In this document: positions 8,317 to 16,709 of the stretch, in pieces
Position numbering within the stretch: the stretch's first letter is position 1
Layout: each line of letters opens with the position of its first letter
Assembly (NCBI RefSeq): GCF_037963835.1
Contig: NZ_CP150145.1
Span: 2,852,001 to 2,916,000, forward strand
Direction: 5' to 3'
Origin: Paenibacillus sp. FSL H8-0332
GTDB lineage: Bacteria; Bacillota; Bacilli; Paenibacillales; Paenibacillaceae
Length of the DNA stretch: 64,000 nucleotides
Notes under the pieces: model-generated
Database searches by the model: none
What the model was told of the DNA's origin: nothing
The model's input: only the letters and a program-made list of their open reading frames with translations
Program-made: the position numbers and the translations under genes

Positions 8317-9255
8317 ATGCGGATTATAAGCTTATTAATAGCCTTAGCAATCATAGCGGGTTGCTCAAGAACAGGGGATGGCGGATCAGCAGATCCGTCC
8401 GCAGCGCCAGCCGCTTCCCCGGCAGCGGATCTCTCAGCAGTACCTGGAGGGCATCAGGAGGAAGACGCGGCTGCCGCAGCGCTCGCGGAAGTGTCCCCTG
8501 AAATAGCGGATGAGTATTCGGGCTTCGTACATATGGATGCGGTGCAGTTGAACGGGCAGATTTTTCAGGTATATTACTGGAACAAGGGAGAGTTCAGCTA
8601 CACACAGTTCGCCATCGTCAAGGAGGGCAAAATGGTCTTTGACAGCAAGAAGGCCGGGCTTACCCTGGAAGGCGGCGACATTTGGAATGAGGAAGAGCAG
8701 CTCTGGGCCGAAGCGATTGTGCAGAACAACCGGAATACCTTCTTGTTCAGTCTGATGGATAACCGTCCCAAGTACGCGTCTATTGTGGTCGAAGAAATTG
8801 ACGGCACGATGCAGGTAACCGTTAACGATCTGTTCAGCGTGAATTATGAGGATGTGGATCAGGACGGGAGCGAGGATCTGCTGGCCAGCCCTTATCCGGG
8901 GCAATCCCCTCTGGGTCCGGCGCTTATGGGCATCTACCAGCTGGAGGGGACGAATTATGTGCCGGATAAGCTGCTAACCAAGCGATATGCGGTCGATCAG
9001 CTTCAGCTCAGTGAGCAGGAGTATAAAAACAATCCGTCCGAGCAGACGTTAGAGCAGCTGCTGAACGCCTACCTGATTCTTGGACAACGCAGTGTCGCGC
9101 TGACGCGGTTCGAAGAGTTCCATGAGTGGGCCGGACAGCTTGCCGGTGACGGCGGTTATGTGGACGAATATCAACGGCTGCTGCGCAGCACGGAGACCGC
9201 TGAACAAATCAGCGGCTGGATGGACAAGCTGAAGCCGCTGCGTATAACGCGATAA
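8317..9255 (+). CDS. Predicted lipoprotein of unknown function
   Basis: The 312-residue protein begins with AGGAGG (8306-8311) 5 bases before ATG. It has a short lipoprotein signal with lipobox IIAGC (Cys16), followed by an Ala/Pro/Ser-rich linker to about residue 50. The folded part contains a DQDGSEDL segment near residue 185, which resembles the calcium loop of VCBS/FG-GAP or EF-hand-like motifs. The C-terminal third is helical. It should be anchored to the outer face of the cytoplasmic membrane. I do not recognise the family. Confidence 0.75.
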   Translation: MRIISLLIALAIIAGCSRTGDGGSADPSAAPAASPAADLSAVPGGHQEEDAAAAALAEVSPEIADEYSGFVHMDAVQLNGQIFQVYYWNKGEFSYTQFAIVKEGKMVFDSKKAGLTLEGGDIWNEEEQLWAEAIVQNNRNTFLFSLMDNRPKYASIVVEEIDGTMQVTVNDLFSVNYEDVDQDGSEDLLASPYPGQSPLGPALMGIYQLEGTNYVPDKLLTKRYAVDQLQLSEQEYKNNPSEQTLEQLLNAYLILGQRSVALTRFEEFHEWAGQLAGDGGYVDEYQRLLRSTETAEQISGWMDKLKPLRITR

Positions 9256-9278
9256 GCCGGAGTGATCGCGGACAAGAA

Positions 9279-9326
9279 GAAAAGGGATTCCTAGGGCAGG
9301 TGATGCTGCTCCGGGAATCCCTTTTC
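9279..9326. terminator. Bidirectional terminator, lipoprotein / ABC remnant
   Basis: GAAAAGGGATTCC (9279-9291) pairs perfectly with GGAATCCCTTTTC (9314-9326). T-runs exist on both strands. The open frame of the ABC remnant on the minus strand runs into this hairpin. Confidence 0.8.
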
Positions 9327-9737
9327 ATATACGAATGCGCCTATTGACTTATGAACCTTTTTCATATCATGGACAATATTCTGGGAGATAAAAGAGTTCA
9401 AATAATTCTGCAGCACGCCCAGCAGTCCTGACACAACCGTTGTAGCCAGTGAGGCGGCAACGAGCAGGAAGAGCAGCTGCAGATTCTTGTCCGGGAGCGC
9501 CCGGTCAATGATCTGCTGAATCAGGAGGGGAGGGAGCAGCCCCAGCACTGCGGATATGCACAGCACGGACATCACCAGCAGCGTCTGCTTCCAGTACGGC
9601 ACGAAATATTTGACGATGCGTAATAGCAGCGCTTTGGATATCTCCGGCTTCGCCTCCTCCTCATCGAACTTTAATTTGCCATGCCCGAAGCCTCCTCCGG
9701 GTCCCATGCCTCTGAAGCCTCTTGACAATAGGGTCAC
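9291..9737 (-). pseudogene. Remnant of an ABC exporter (N-terminal membrane part only)
   Basis: A 148-codon frame begins at GTG 9737 and matches only the start of a fused ABC exporter: a Gly/Met-rich N-terminus, then two membrane segments (LLVMSVLCISAVLGLL and LLFLLVAASLATTVVSGLLG) and the start of the coupling region (SQNIVHDM). After about residue 128 the sequence stops resembling the family and ends in codons drawn from a terminator hairpin. The rest of the membrane domain and the entire ATPase are missing. This looks like an internal deletion that joined the 5' end of the gene to its old terminator. Confidence 0.75.
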
Positions 9738-9905
9738 CAGCTTTGCTCAAATTTTAGGGATACTATATATGTAAAAATAATCCTGAAACATGTCTGTCAT
9801 GGGCATTATACGCCTGGATTTTACGGATGTAAATGCTAAACTGGATAGGCTGGCATGAACCGGAGAACGCGATTGCTGCCTTAAGCTTGGGAGGAGAGAA
9901 GCAGA

Positions 9906-10466
9906 ATGATTATTGTTGCACAGGGATATGAAAATAAAGGGCTCCGCTACACGGTGAGATCCGCCTCACCGCAAGATGCCCTGCAGTTGTCCGCGCTGAG
10001 GCTGAAGATCGACGGGGAGACGGAGAATTTAGACCGGGTTCAGGGGGAAGGATTCATCGGCCCGGAGGGCTTCCGGTCGCTTATAGCGGCGGATACGGCC
10101 AGCGGCACGAACCTGTTCCTGGTTGCCGAGATTCAGGACAGGCTGGCGGGCTTCGCCAGATGTGAAGGAAGTCCGCTCCGCAGACTGGCCCATCAGGCCG
10201 AATTCGGAGTCGGAGTGCTGCAGGAGTTCTGGGGATACGGCATCGGCCGGAGCCTGCTGGAGCAGTCTATTGCCTGGGCGGATGCCATCAGCCTGGAGAA
10301 GCTGAGCTTGAAGGTTCTGGAGAGGAATGACAAGGCGATCCGGCTCTATGAGAGCCTGGGCTTCGAGGTTGAAGGTGTCCTGCGCAGAGACAAGCGGCTG
10401 GCAGACGGACAATTCTATTCTACTATTGTTATGGGCAGATTACGCGGGGACAGCGCAGAAGATTAA
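9906..10466 (+). CDS. GNAT-family N-acetyltransferase
   Basis: This 186-residue cytosolic protein transfers an acyl group from a CoA thioester to an unknown amine. The acetyl-CoA-binding motif A is visible as GVLQEFWGYGIGRSLLEQ (about 105-122). Motif B follows in LERNDKAIRLYESLGF, and the C-terminus has the strand typical of RimI/RimJ-like members. A GGGAGGAGAG sequence lies 7-15 bases before ATG 9906. The substrate cannot be assigned. Confidence 0.85.
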   Translation: MIIVAQGYENKGLRYTVRSASPQDALQLSALRLKIDGETENLDRVQGEGFIGPEGFRSLIAADTASGTNLFLVAEIQDRLAGFARCEGSPLRRLAHQAEFGVGVLQEFWGYGIGRSLLEQSIAWADAISLEKLSLKVLERNDKAIRLYESLGFEVEGVLRRDKRLADGQFYSTIVMGRLRGDSAED

Positions 10467-10490
10467 TGATCTCGGATCTCGGCGGACAAA

Positions 10491-10530
10491 GGCCGAATGT
10501 ATGCGGAAAACCGAACACAATGGGTGTGCG
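10491..10530 (+). repeat. Degenerate copy of dispersed repeat A
   Basis: This stretch between the acetyltransferase and thiE contains GGCCGAATGTATGCGG followed by AAAACCGAACACAATGGG. Both pieces resemble units of the repeat cluster at 20.9-21.2 kb. The palindromic arms are lost. The surrounding gap of 190 bases holds no gene. Confidence 0.4.
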
Positions 10531-10657
10531 CCCTGGCTAAACCTATATGTCACCAGAAAACGGGCGGATGGACAAGTCGGGTATGGTCTATGCGTGGAAT
10601 GAGGCACCAGCATTGCTCCACCAACATCGTTCCACCCGCAGCGTGCCTGGTTTGAAA

Positions 10658-11323
10658 TTATGAAGAAGGAGCAGTGACGAGCTGCGCGAATCTCCGCGCA
10701 GTCTCGCGTATATCCTCAGCTCCGGCAATGGCCGAGATGATGGAGAGACCATCTGCACCCGCCCGGATGACTGGCGGGGCATTCTCCAGGGTGATGCCGC
10801 CGATTCCCACTACGGGAATGCTCAGGCCGCTTCGTCTTAGCTCTTCAATGACAGTAGTTCCCCGGACGGCCTGGGCATCATCCTTGGAAGTAGTAGGATA
10901 GACAGGGCCGACTCCGAGATAATCGGCGCCGTCCGCGATAGCCTGCCGGGCTTCCGTCAGATTATGTGCGGAGACTCCGATGATCTTATGCTCACCAAGC
11001 TGCTGACGGATCAAGCGGGCCGGAAGATCATCCTGGCCGACATGTATCCCGTCCGCATCCAGCGCAGCGGCAAGCTCCAGATCATCATTTACGATGAACG
11101 GGATGCCATTGTTCCGGCAGATTTCCCTGAGCTGCCCTCCAAGCTGGAGCAGCGCAGCACCCTTGAGCGCAGAGGGACCTTTTTCCCGGAACTGGAACAG
11201 AGTGATACCCCCATCGGCAGCAGCGGTTAATGTATCCTCCGGCGAGAGGCGGCAGTTCACACTGCCCATAATGAAGTACAGCTTCAGCAGTCTGCGCATG
11301 TCCTCGCTATCTATCCGTGTCAT
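10658..11323 (-). CDS. thiE: Thiamine-phosphate synthase
   Basis: It couples HMP pyrophosphate with thiazole phosphate to make thiamine monophosphate. The 221-residue TIM barrel shows QFREKG, FIVNDDLELA, DGIHVGQDDLP, GVSAHN, YLGVGPVYPT.SK and VVGIGGI, the ThiE signature blocks. Its ATG overlaps the thiD stop by four bases. It is the last gene of the riboswitch-controlled thi operon. Confidence 0.95.
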   Translation of the reverse strand: MTRIDSEDMRRLLKLYFIMGSVNCRLSPEDTLTAAADGGITLFQFREKGPSALKGAALLQLGGQLREICRNNGIPFIVNDDLELAAALDADGIHVGQDDLPARLIRQQLGEHKIIGVSAHNLTEARQAIADGADYLGVGPVYPTTSKDDAQAVRGTTVIEELRRSGLSIPVVGIGGITLENAPPVIRAGADGLSIISAIAGAEDIRETARRFAQLVTAPSS

Positions 11324-12147
11324 AGCAGTATCCCCCTTGATCTCATCCGGTTCCCATAAGCAAAATGATTCGTCGGTCCCTGCCCGGCCCCGATGTTCAG
11401 ACTATCCTCAATTGCCGCTTGAATGAAGGCCTTGGCGGTAAGGACGGCTTCAGGCATGGAATGGCCCAGCGCAAGACCTGCCGTCACCGCAGCCGAGAAG
11501 GTACAGCCGGTTCCGTGAGTATGCTTCGTCGCAATCCGCGGGCTGGACATATACTGGAATTCCCGTCCGTCATAGAGCAGATCCACTGCCTCATCTCCTG
11601 AGGAGTCATGTCCGCCTTTCAAGATAATGTACTCGGGTCCCATCTGATGAAGCAGTTTTGCCGCCTGTTCCCGGTCTTCCCGGCCCTCAATCTTCATACC
11701 TGTCAGCATCTCTGCTTCAGGAAGATTGGGGGTGATGGCAAGCGAGAGAGGAAGCAGGCTTGTAATCAGCGCCTGCACTGCCTCCTGGAGCAGCAGCTGT
11801 GAGCCGCCCTTGGCGACCATGACCGGATCGATCACCAGCTTCTGCTGCCAGCCGTACTGCTGCACTTTACTGGCCACCACGCGGATAATGTCACTGCTGA
11901 ACAGCATACCGGTCTTAATGGCATCCGGCGGCAGATCACTGCCGATCGAATCCAGCTGGGCTGCAACGGTCTCCGGCTCCATCGGATAGACTCCCTGGAC
12001 ACCTAGTGTGTTCTGGGCGGTGAGTGCAGTAAGTGCGGACATGCCGTACACTCCCAGCTCCTGAAAAGTCTTCAAATCCGCCTGAATCCCGGCCCCGCCG
12101 CCGCTGTCGGAGCCGGCAATGGTCAATGCTTTGCGTATGCTAGTCAT
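11320..12147 (-). CDS. thiD: Hydroxymethylpyrimidine / HMP-phosphate kinase
   Basis: It phosphorylates HMP twice to HMP-PP. The 275-residue ribokinase-fold protein shows LTIAGSDSGGGAGIQADLK at the N-terminus, the central DPVMVAKGG block and the anion-hole motif HGTGCTFS. ATG 12147 was chosen over ATG 12174 because AAAGGAGAG lies 8 bases before it and the family begins at this point. It sits between thiM (27 bases upstream) and thiE (4-base overlap). Confidence 0.95.
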   Translation of the reverse strand: MTSIRKALTIAGSDSGGGAGIQADLKTFQELGVYGMSALTALTAQNTLGVQGVYPMEPETVAAQLDSIGSDLPPDAIKTGMLFSSDIIRVVASKVQQYGWQQKLVIDPVMVAKGGSQLLLQEAVQALITSLLPLSLAITPNLPEAEMLTGMKIEGREDREQAAKLLHQMGPEYIILKGGHDSSGDEAVDLLYDGREFQYMSSPRIATKHTHGTGCTFSAAVTAGLALGHSMPEAVLTAKAFIQAAIEDSLNIGAGQGPTNHFAYGNRMRSRGILL

Positions 12148-12174
12148 CTTGTTCTCTCCTTTGGTATGTGCCAT

Positions 12175-12972
12175 TTAGGCTTCGAGCAGCTTCAGCCTTG
12201 AACGGCTGCTGTATTGCTCCGGGGTCACCAGCGACAATTGATTCAGGAACAAGGTCTGGAAGCTGCCGGGACCTTGGACTTCAGCCGCTTCAGCAGCAAG
12301 CTCTGCTGCCACACCGTAGAAAGAGAGGGCTTCAGCAGCAGCCTCAAGTACCTCCCCGCCGCTTACGGCAAGAAATGCGCCTACCACAGCACTGAGCAGG
12401 CAGCCGGTTCCGGTCACCCGTGTCAGGATGGAGTGGCCGTTGCTGGCGATATAAGTGCGTTTGCCGTCTGTAATGATGTCTTCCCTGCCGGTGATAATCA
12501 CGACACAGTTCAGCTTCAGTGCCGCCTTATTGGCTAGAGCGACTACATCGCCTTCGCCTGCTCCGGCATCTACGCCTTTGCTGGCCCAGCTCTCCCCGGC
12601 CACATTGGCAACCTCGGCCACATTGCCGCGTAGCGCAGTAAGCTGAAGCTCACTGACCAGCTTAGCCGTAACGTCCGTGCGGTAGGCGGTAGCCCCGGCT
12701 CCAACGGGATCAAGCACGAGCGGCACATGGTGGAGGTTCGCAGCCTTCCCGGCCTCGATCATGGAAGCGATGGCGGCTTCATGAAGTGTGCCGATGTTCA
12801 GCACAACCGCCCCCGACATGGCGGCGACATCCGCTACTTCTTCGATGGCATCGGCCATGAACGGCGAGGCTCCCAGAGCCAGCAGCCCGTTCGCTGTGAA
12901 GTTAGCGACTACGATATTCGTGATATTATGCACCAGCGGGTTCGCTTGGCGTACTTTGGACAGATAAGACAT
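12175..12972 (-). CDS. thiM: Hydroxyethylthiazole kinase
   Basis: It phosphorylates 4-methyl-5-hydroxyethylthiazole for thiamine salvage. The 265-residue product begins with NPLVHNITN and contains [17 protein letters not shown] and the GTGC anion hole ([10 protein letters not shown]). AGGAGGA lies 6 bases before ATG. With thiD and thiE it completes salvage from HMP and thiazole. Confidence 0.95.
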   Translation of the reverse strand: MSYLSKVRQANPLVHNITNIVVANFTANGLLALGASPFMADAIEEVADVAAMSGAVVLNIGTLHEAAIASMIEAGKAANLHHVPLVLDPVGAGATAYRTDVTAKLVSELQLTALRGNVAEVANVAGESWASKGVDAGAGEGDVVALANKAALKLNCVVIITGREDIITDGKRTYIASNGHSILTRVTGTGCLLSAVVGAFLAVSGGEVLEAAAEALSFYGVAAELAAEAAEVQGPGSFQTLFLNQLSLVTPEQYSSRSRLKLLEA

Positions 12973-12996
12973 ATGAATTCCTCCTGAAGATATAAT

Positions 12997-14076
12997 TTAA
13001 AAATTAATAAAGGCATTTTTAACATCCACTTCTCCAGTCAGCAGGCCGTTCTCGCTCAGCCACTGGTTCACCTTCTCCCATGAAGCGCTGTCCTGATAGC
13101 CGAAGGGCTGGGAACCGGCATCCATCAGCGGCAGCAGGATCTCCAGACTGCGCTGTTCAATCGCTTCATCCAGCGGTGCGGTGTCCTCCTGATGAGCAAG
13201 CAGCAGCTTCAGCGCTTCATCCGGGTGACCGGTTACATACTGCTGGCCTTGTCGTATGGCTTCCACGAATTTGTGATAAAAGCCCTGTGAATCCTGCAGT
13301 CCCTGCTCACTGGCGACCAGCACCAGCTCATAATAATCCGGGACCCCGTAATCCACGGGATTGAAGGAGCGGACCGGATAGCCTTGCTGCTCCAGAATCA
13401 GCTGCTCATGGTTAATGAACCCGCCCATAATGCCATCCACCCGTCCGGTGGAGAGAGCGGGAATCAGCTCAAAGCCGACATCTACCAGCTTGAGGGAAGA
13501 AGGGTCCCCGCCGTCGCTCTTGACCATCGTGTTCAGCATGGCTTCATATAACGGGACGGAGGAATACCCAGCCTGCTTGCCAGACAGCTCTCCCGGGCGG
13601 TTAATGCCGCTGTCTGCGGCTACCATGAGATGATTCAGCGGGTGGCGCACCAGCGCAGCGATCGACTTGACCGGAATCTGCTCCCCCCGTGCCATCAATA
13701 CCTGCGGCTGATAACTGAGTGCCAGATCCACCTTCCCCGCAGCAACAAGCTTCAGCGCATCATTGGTATCGGCCGGCATCTGAATTTCAACCTCAAGGCC
13801 TTCCTCAGCGAAATACCCTTCAGCCTCTGCCGCATACAAAAAGGAGTGGACTGCATTGGGATACCAGTCGAGCATAATCGTCAGCTTTTGGGCGGCACTC
13901 TTAGTCCCTGCCTCAGAGGTTGCGGTAGTACCAGCCGAGGAGCCGGAGGCCGCCGGATTGTTTGTATTGGCGCAGCCTGCCAGGACAGGCAGCATACAGA
14001 GCACCAGAGCAGACAGCAGCATGGCTGGCTTTGAAATCGTATTGTGCAGATAACGGGTATAGCGGATAGTAGTCAT
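12997..14076 (-). CDS. thiY: HMP-type thiamine precursor-binding lipoprotein
   Basis: This is the substrate-binding component of the ThiXYZ importer, which takes up formylaminopyrimidine or related HMP precursors. The 359-residue protein has a lipoprotein signal with lipobox VLAGC (Cys35), a low-complexity Ala/Ser/Thr linker, then an NMT1/THI5-like type 2 binding fold opening with LDWYPNAVHSFLY and AEGYFAEEGL. ATG 14076 is preferred: it has AGAGGA upstream and overlaps the permease stop by four bases. An in-frame extension to 14247 would run through the permease gene. Precise ligand is inferred from the operon. Confidence 0.88.
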   Translation of the reverse strand: MTTIRYTRYLHNTISKPAMLLSALVLCMLPVLAGCANTNNPAASGSSAGTTATSEAGTKSAAQKLTIMLDWYPNAVHSFLYAAEAEGYFAEEGLEVEIQMPADTNDALKLVAAGKVDLALSYQPQVLMARGEQIPVKSIAALVRHPLNHLMVAADSGINRPGELSGKQAGYSSVPLYEAMLNTMVKSDGGDPSSLKLVDVGFELIPALSTGRVDGIMGGFINHEQLILEQQGYPVRSFNPVDYGVPDYYELVLVASEQGLQDSQGFYHKFVEAIRQGQQYVTGHPDEALKLLLAHQEDTAPLDEAIEQRSLEILLPLMDAGSQPFGYQDSASWEKVNQWLSENGLLTGEVDVKNAFINF

Positions 14077-14849
14077 GAATAACGTCCTCTTTTCTTCAGA
14101 ATAATCTTCTCCAGCGCGGCGACTGCCAGAAACAGCAGAATACCGAGTACGGATAACAAGACAACAGCGGCGAACATCTTGGCGCTCTGCAGATTCCCGG
14201 CCATTCTGCGGCTGAAATAGCCCAGCCCCTGGCTGCCCCCAAGCCATTCCCCGATCGTTGCACCAATTACACAGTACACAGCCGACAGCTTCAGTCCGGA
14301 GAAAAAAGAGGGGAAAGCCAGCGGAACGCCCACCTTCCCGAGAATCTGCCAGCGGTTCGCGCCGTACGTCAGCAGCAGGTCCCGGTAGGCATCCGTGTTC
14401 TTGGACAACCCGTCATAGGTGCCAATGACCACCGGGAAGAAAGCGGTCAGGAAGACAACGGCGACCTTGCTCCACAAGGTATAGCCGAACCACATGATGA
14501 ACAGGGGAGAGAGGGCGATCAGCGGAACCGTCTGGCTGATAATCAGTAGCGGGTACAGCGCCTTAGCCAGCGGACTGAACAGGTGCATGGCGATTCCCAG
14601 CAGACTGCCGCAGACCACGGATAGTGCGAAGCCTGTGAGTACTTCAAGCAGGGTAGCAGGCAGATGCACCCCGAATAACAAGCGGCGTTCCTCCAGCAAG
14701 GCCTTGCAGACGGCAGACGGAGCCGGAAGGATGAAGGGAGGAACCAGGCCCAGCCGGGCTACAGTCTCCCAGACCGCAAGCGTCAGCAGGGCGAGCAGGG
14801 CCGCCGGACCGTAATGCTGGAGCAATCTTCTAGGAGCGGCGGTTCTCAT
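14073..14849 (-). CDS. thiX: Thiamine precursor ABC transporter permease
   Basis: The 258-residue membrane protein has about six transmembrane segments and belongs to the SsuC/TauC-type BPD_transp_1 family. The EAA loop contacting the ATPase is seen at DLLLTYGANRWQILGKV. Its start overlaps the end of thiZ by 20 bases and its stop overlaps the thiY ATG. It ends in a Lys/Arg-rich cytosolic tail. Confidence 0.88.
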   Translation of the reverse strand: MRTAAPRRLLQHYGPAALLALLTLAVWETVARLGLVPPFILPAPSAVCKALLEERRLLFGVHLPATLLEVLTGFALSVVCGSLLGIAMHLFSPLAKALYPLLIISQTVPLIALSPLFIMWFGYTLWSKVAVVFLTAFFPVVIGTYDGLSKNTDAYRDLLLTYGANRWQILGKVGVPLAFPSFFSGLKLSAVYCVIGATIGEWLGGSQGLGYFSRRMAGNLQSAKMFAAVVLLSVLGILLFLAVAALEKIILKKRGRYS

Positions 14850-15600
14850 ATAGCTTCAGCTCCAATTCCTGGCGCAGGGCGGCGAACTGCGGTTGATAGT
14901 TCAGACTGTGATGGCGCGGACGGGGGAGACCGGCTGAGAATTCCTGCATCCCGCTGCCCTCTCTGCCAGTCATTAGATAGATTCTGTCACTGAGCAGGAG
15001 CGCCTCCTCCAGATCATGGGTGATGAACAGCACCGTCTTGTCCAGCTCCGCCCATAACTCCAGCAGCCAACGCTGCAGCGAGCGCTTCGTAATGGCATCG
15101 AGCGCCCCGAACGGCTCATCGAGCAGCAGCAGGTCATTCCCGGCTGCCACGGTGCGGAGGACCGCCACGCGCTGGCGCATCCCGCCGGACAGCTCCTGCG
15201 GATAAGCCCCTTCAGTCTCGTCAAGGCCGAAACGGTGTAGCAGGGTACGGATCTCGGCAATAGCGGCTGCTTTGGGCCGGCTGCGCTTAAGCTCCCAGGG
15301 CAGCAGACAATTGTCCAATACGGTGCGCCAAGGCAGGAGGAGATCCTGCTGCGGCATGTAGGCCACACTGCCCAGCCTCTTCGCTGCTGTAGCGGACTCG
15401 GCTCCGTTCAGCGTAATCCTGCCGCTACCCGGCTCCAGCAGACCGGCGATGATTTTGAACAAAGTGCTTTTGCCGCATCCGCTCCCGCCTACAATAGAAA
15501 TGAATTCGCCGCGCTGCACATTCATGGTTAGCCCTGAGAAGACGGGGGTCCGGGACGAACCGGTCCCGAAGGCATAGGACAGATTGCTAATGTTGATCAT
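14830..15600 (-). CDS. thiZ: Thiamine precursor ABC transporter ATPase
   Basis: This 256-residue ATPase powers ThiXY. It has Walker A GGSGCGKST, Q-loop YMPQQDLL, signature [10 protein letters not shown], Walker B LLLLDEPFGALD and switch His in FITHDLEEAL. It is the first gene after the TPP riboswitch and its terminator. The Shine-Dalgarno GAGGAGG is 15 bases before the ATG, farther than usual, but no nearer in-frame start exists. Confidence 0.9.
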   Translation of the reverse strand: MINISNLSYAFGTGSSRTPVFSGLTMNVQRGEFISIVGGSGCGKSTLFKIIAGLLEPGSGRITLNGAESATAAKRLGSVAYMPQQDLLLPWRTVLDNCLLPWELKRSRPKAAAIAEIRTLLHRFGLDETEGAYPQELSGGMRQRVAVLRTVAAGNDLLLLDEPFGALDAITKRSLQRWLLELWAELDKTVLFITHDLEEALLLSDRIYLMTGREGSGMQEFSAGLPRPRHHSLNYQPQFAALRQELELKLYENRRS

Positions 15601-15647
15601 AAGACTATGTACGAACCTCCTCGGGTTAGATTAAATAACAGCTACGA

Positions 15648-15692
15648 GAACAACAAAAAGCCCCATTCATTCCCGGAGGCGATGAATGGGGC
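15648..15692 (-). terminator. Riboswitch-linked terminator of the thi operon
   Basis: On the minus strand GCCCCATTCAT and ATGAATGGGGC form an 11-base stem with an 11-base loop, followed by TTTTTGTTGTT. It lies between the TPP aptamer and thiZ. This fits transcription attenuation when thiamine pyrophosphate is bound. Confidence 0.85.
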
Positions 15693-15745
15693 GGAAGGTA
15701 CAGTCAGCTGCGGCCCTGTGACGGGAACCACTGTTACATTCTGCT

Positions 15746-15831
15746 CCACTTCCCTCCGCTGGTATGATCCAGATCAGGTTCAAAGGGTCCGGAGCTTAAG
15801 CTCCGTCTCAGTCGGCCGACTCCCCTAGTGA
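15746..15831 (-). promoter_or_regulatory. TPP riboswitch (THI element)
   Basis: The minus strand carries the conserved THI-box blocks in order: ACTAGGGGAGTC, GGCCGACTGAGACGG, GACCCTTTGAACCTGATCTG and GATCATACCAGCGGAGGGAAGTG. All core elements are present, including the CTGAGA pyrimidine-sensing and CCTGATCTGG segments. It controls the thiZXYMDE operon and is expected to switch it off when TPP is abundant. Confidence 0.96.
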
Positions 15832-15864
15832 ATAATGTTGCTATTGAATTCGTAATTGCTACTT

Positions 15865-15892
15865 AATATACCACAAATCTCCCTCTTGTAAA
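15865..15892 (-). promoter_or_regulatory. Predicted promoter of the thi operon
   Basis: On the minus strand TTTACA (15892-15887) and TATATT (15870-15865) are 16 bases apart, 34 bases ahead of the riboswitch aptamer. Confidence 0.55.
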
Positions 15893-15902
15893 GAGCAGGC
15901 GG

Positions 15903-16559
15903 TCAGCGCTTTGCCAGACCGGTCACGAACAAAGTGACGATGCCCCTGGAGATGTCCAGCTTGGAGGCGTGGTGCCGCTTCTGCTCATACAGGTACAGAT
16001 CGGGACTGAGGACAGAGATTAAGGCTGTGGCCGCAAAGGCCGGATCAATGTCAATTATCTCACCGCCCGCCGCAGCGCGCTGCAGCAGCTCTGTCATCAT
16101 CACTCCCAGCCGCTGGAAAAAAGGATGCTCAAACTGGGTCAGCTGCTTCTTGCCGGTGAACTCGGCTTTGATCATATTCAGCAGCTCGGCATACTGCTCA
16201 ATGAAATCAGCAATCTGCTCAATGCTGCTCTGCAGCTGAGCAAGAGCCGGGGCTTCACCGGCACTGGCAGCGACCTGCTGCTCCAGCCCGGACAGGAATT
16301 GATCTGCGCTGCCCTTCAGCAGTGCAGAACAGATCTCACCCTTGTCCGTGAAGCGGCGGTACAGGGAGCCTTGCCCTATGCCTGCCCGCTTGGCAATGCT
16401 GTACATGCTGACCGCCTCAAGTCCGCTCTCGGTGAACAACTGGCGGGCAGCTTCAAGAATCCGCTGTACATAAGGATCGGCGGACTCGGGCGGAGCGGAG
16501 GCTATGGGTTGCGGAGCTGACGGCGGGAGCTGTGCAGCATCGGTGTCTGGCTTTTTCAT
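15903..16559 (-). CDS. TetR-family repressor of the adjacent efflux pump
   Basis: The 218-residue regulator has an N-terminal Pro/Ala-rich extension (to about 35), then a TetR helix-turn-helix (ILEAARQLFTESGLEAVSMY..AKRAGIGQGSLYRRF). A variable ligand-binding C-terminal domain follows. ATG 16559 has AAAGGGG about 6 bases upstream; earlier in-frame codons run into the operator region. It is divergent from the DHA2 pump, and two dyads lie in the shared region, so it probably represses both genes until a drug-like ligand binds. Confidence 0.88.
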   Translation of the reverse strand: MKKPDTDAAQLPPSAPQPIASAPPESADPYVQRILEAARQLFTESGLEAVSMYSIAKRAGIGQGSLYRRFTDKGEICSALLKGSADQFLSGLEQQVAASAGEAPALAQLQSSIEQIADFIEQYAELLNMIKAEFTGKKQLTQFEHPFFQRLGVMMTELLQRAAAGGEIIDIDPAFAATALISVLSPDLYLYEQKRHHASKLDISRGIVTLFVTGLAKR

Positions 16560-16581
16560 GAGAACCCCTTTCAGAAAAGAA

Positions 16582-16610
16582 TTGACACTACGGACAATTG
16601 TCCGTAGACT
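16582..16610 (+). promoter_or_regulatory. Predicted promoter of the efflux pump gene
   Basis: A perfect TTGACA (16582-16587) and TAGACT (16605-16610) are 17 bases apart. The spacer is almost wholly the first operator dyad, so bound repressor would block polymerase directly. Confidence 0.6.
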
Positions 16611-16639
16611 ATGAATTACACTTACGGACAGTTGTCCGT
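16588..16639. promoter_or_regulatory. Twin TetR operators
   Basis: CTACGGACAATTGTCCGTAG (16588-16607) is a perfect 20-base palindrome. A near-identical dyad, ACGGACAGTTGTCCGT (16624-16639), lies 34 bases further on centre to centre. Both share the half-site ACGGACA. They occupy the region between the divergent TetR and MFS genes. Confidence 0.8.
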
Positions 16640-16709
16640 TCACTCATTATATAGAACAATCTGCCCGCAGGTCAATGTAGAACGCGGACAGCTCAGGAGG
16701 AGAAGAGAC

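Noticed and set aside
14077..14247. N-terminal extension of ThiY
   Set aside because: It would overlap the permease gene by 170 bases and hide the lipoprotein signal; ATG 14076 has a ribosome site and the usual ATGA overlap.
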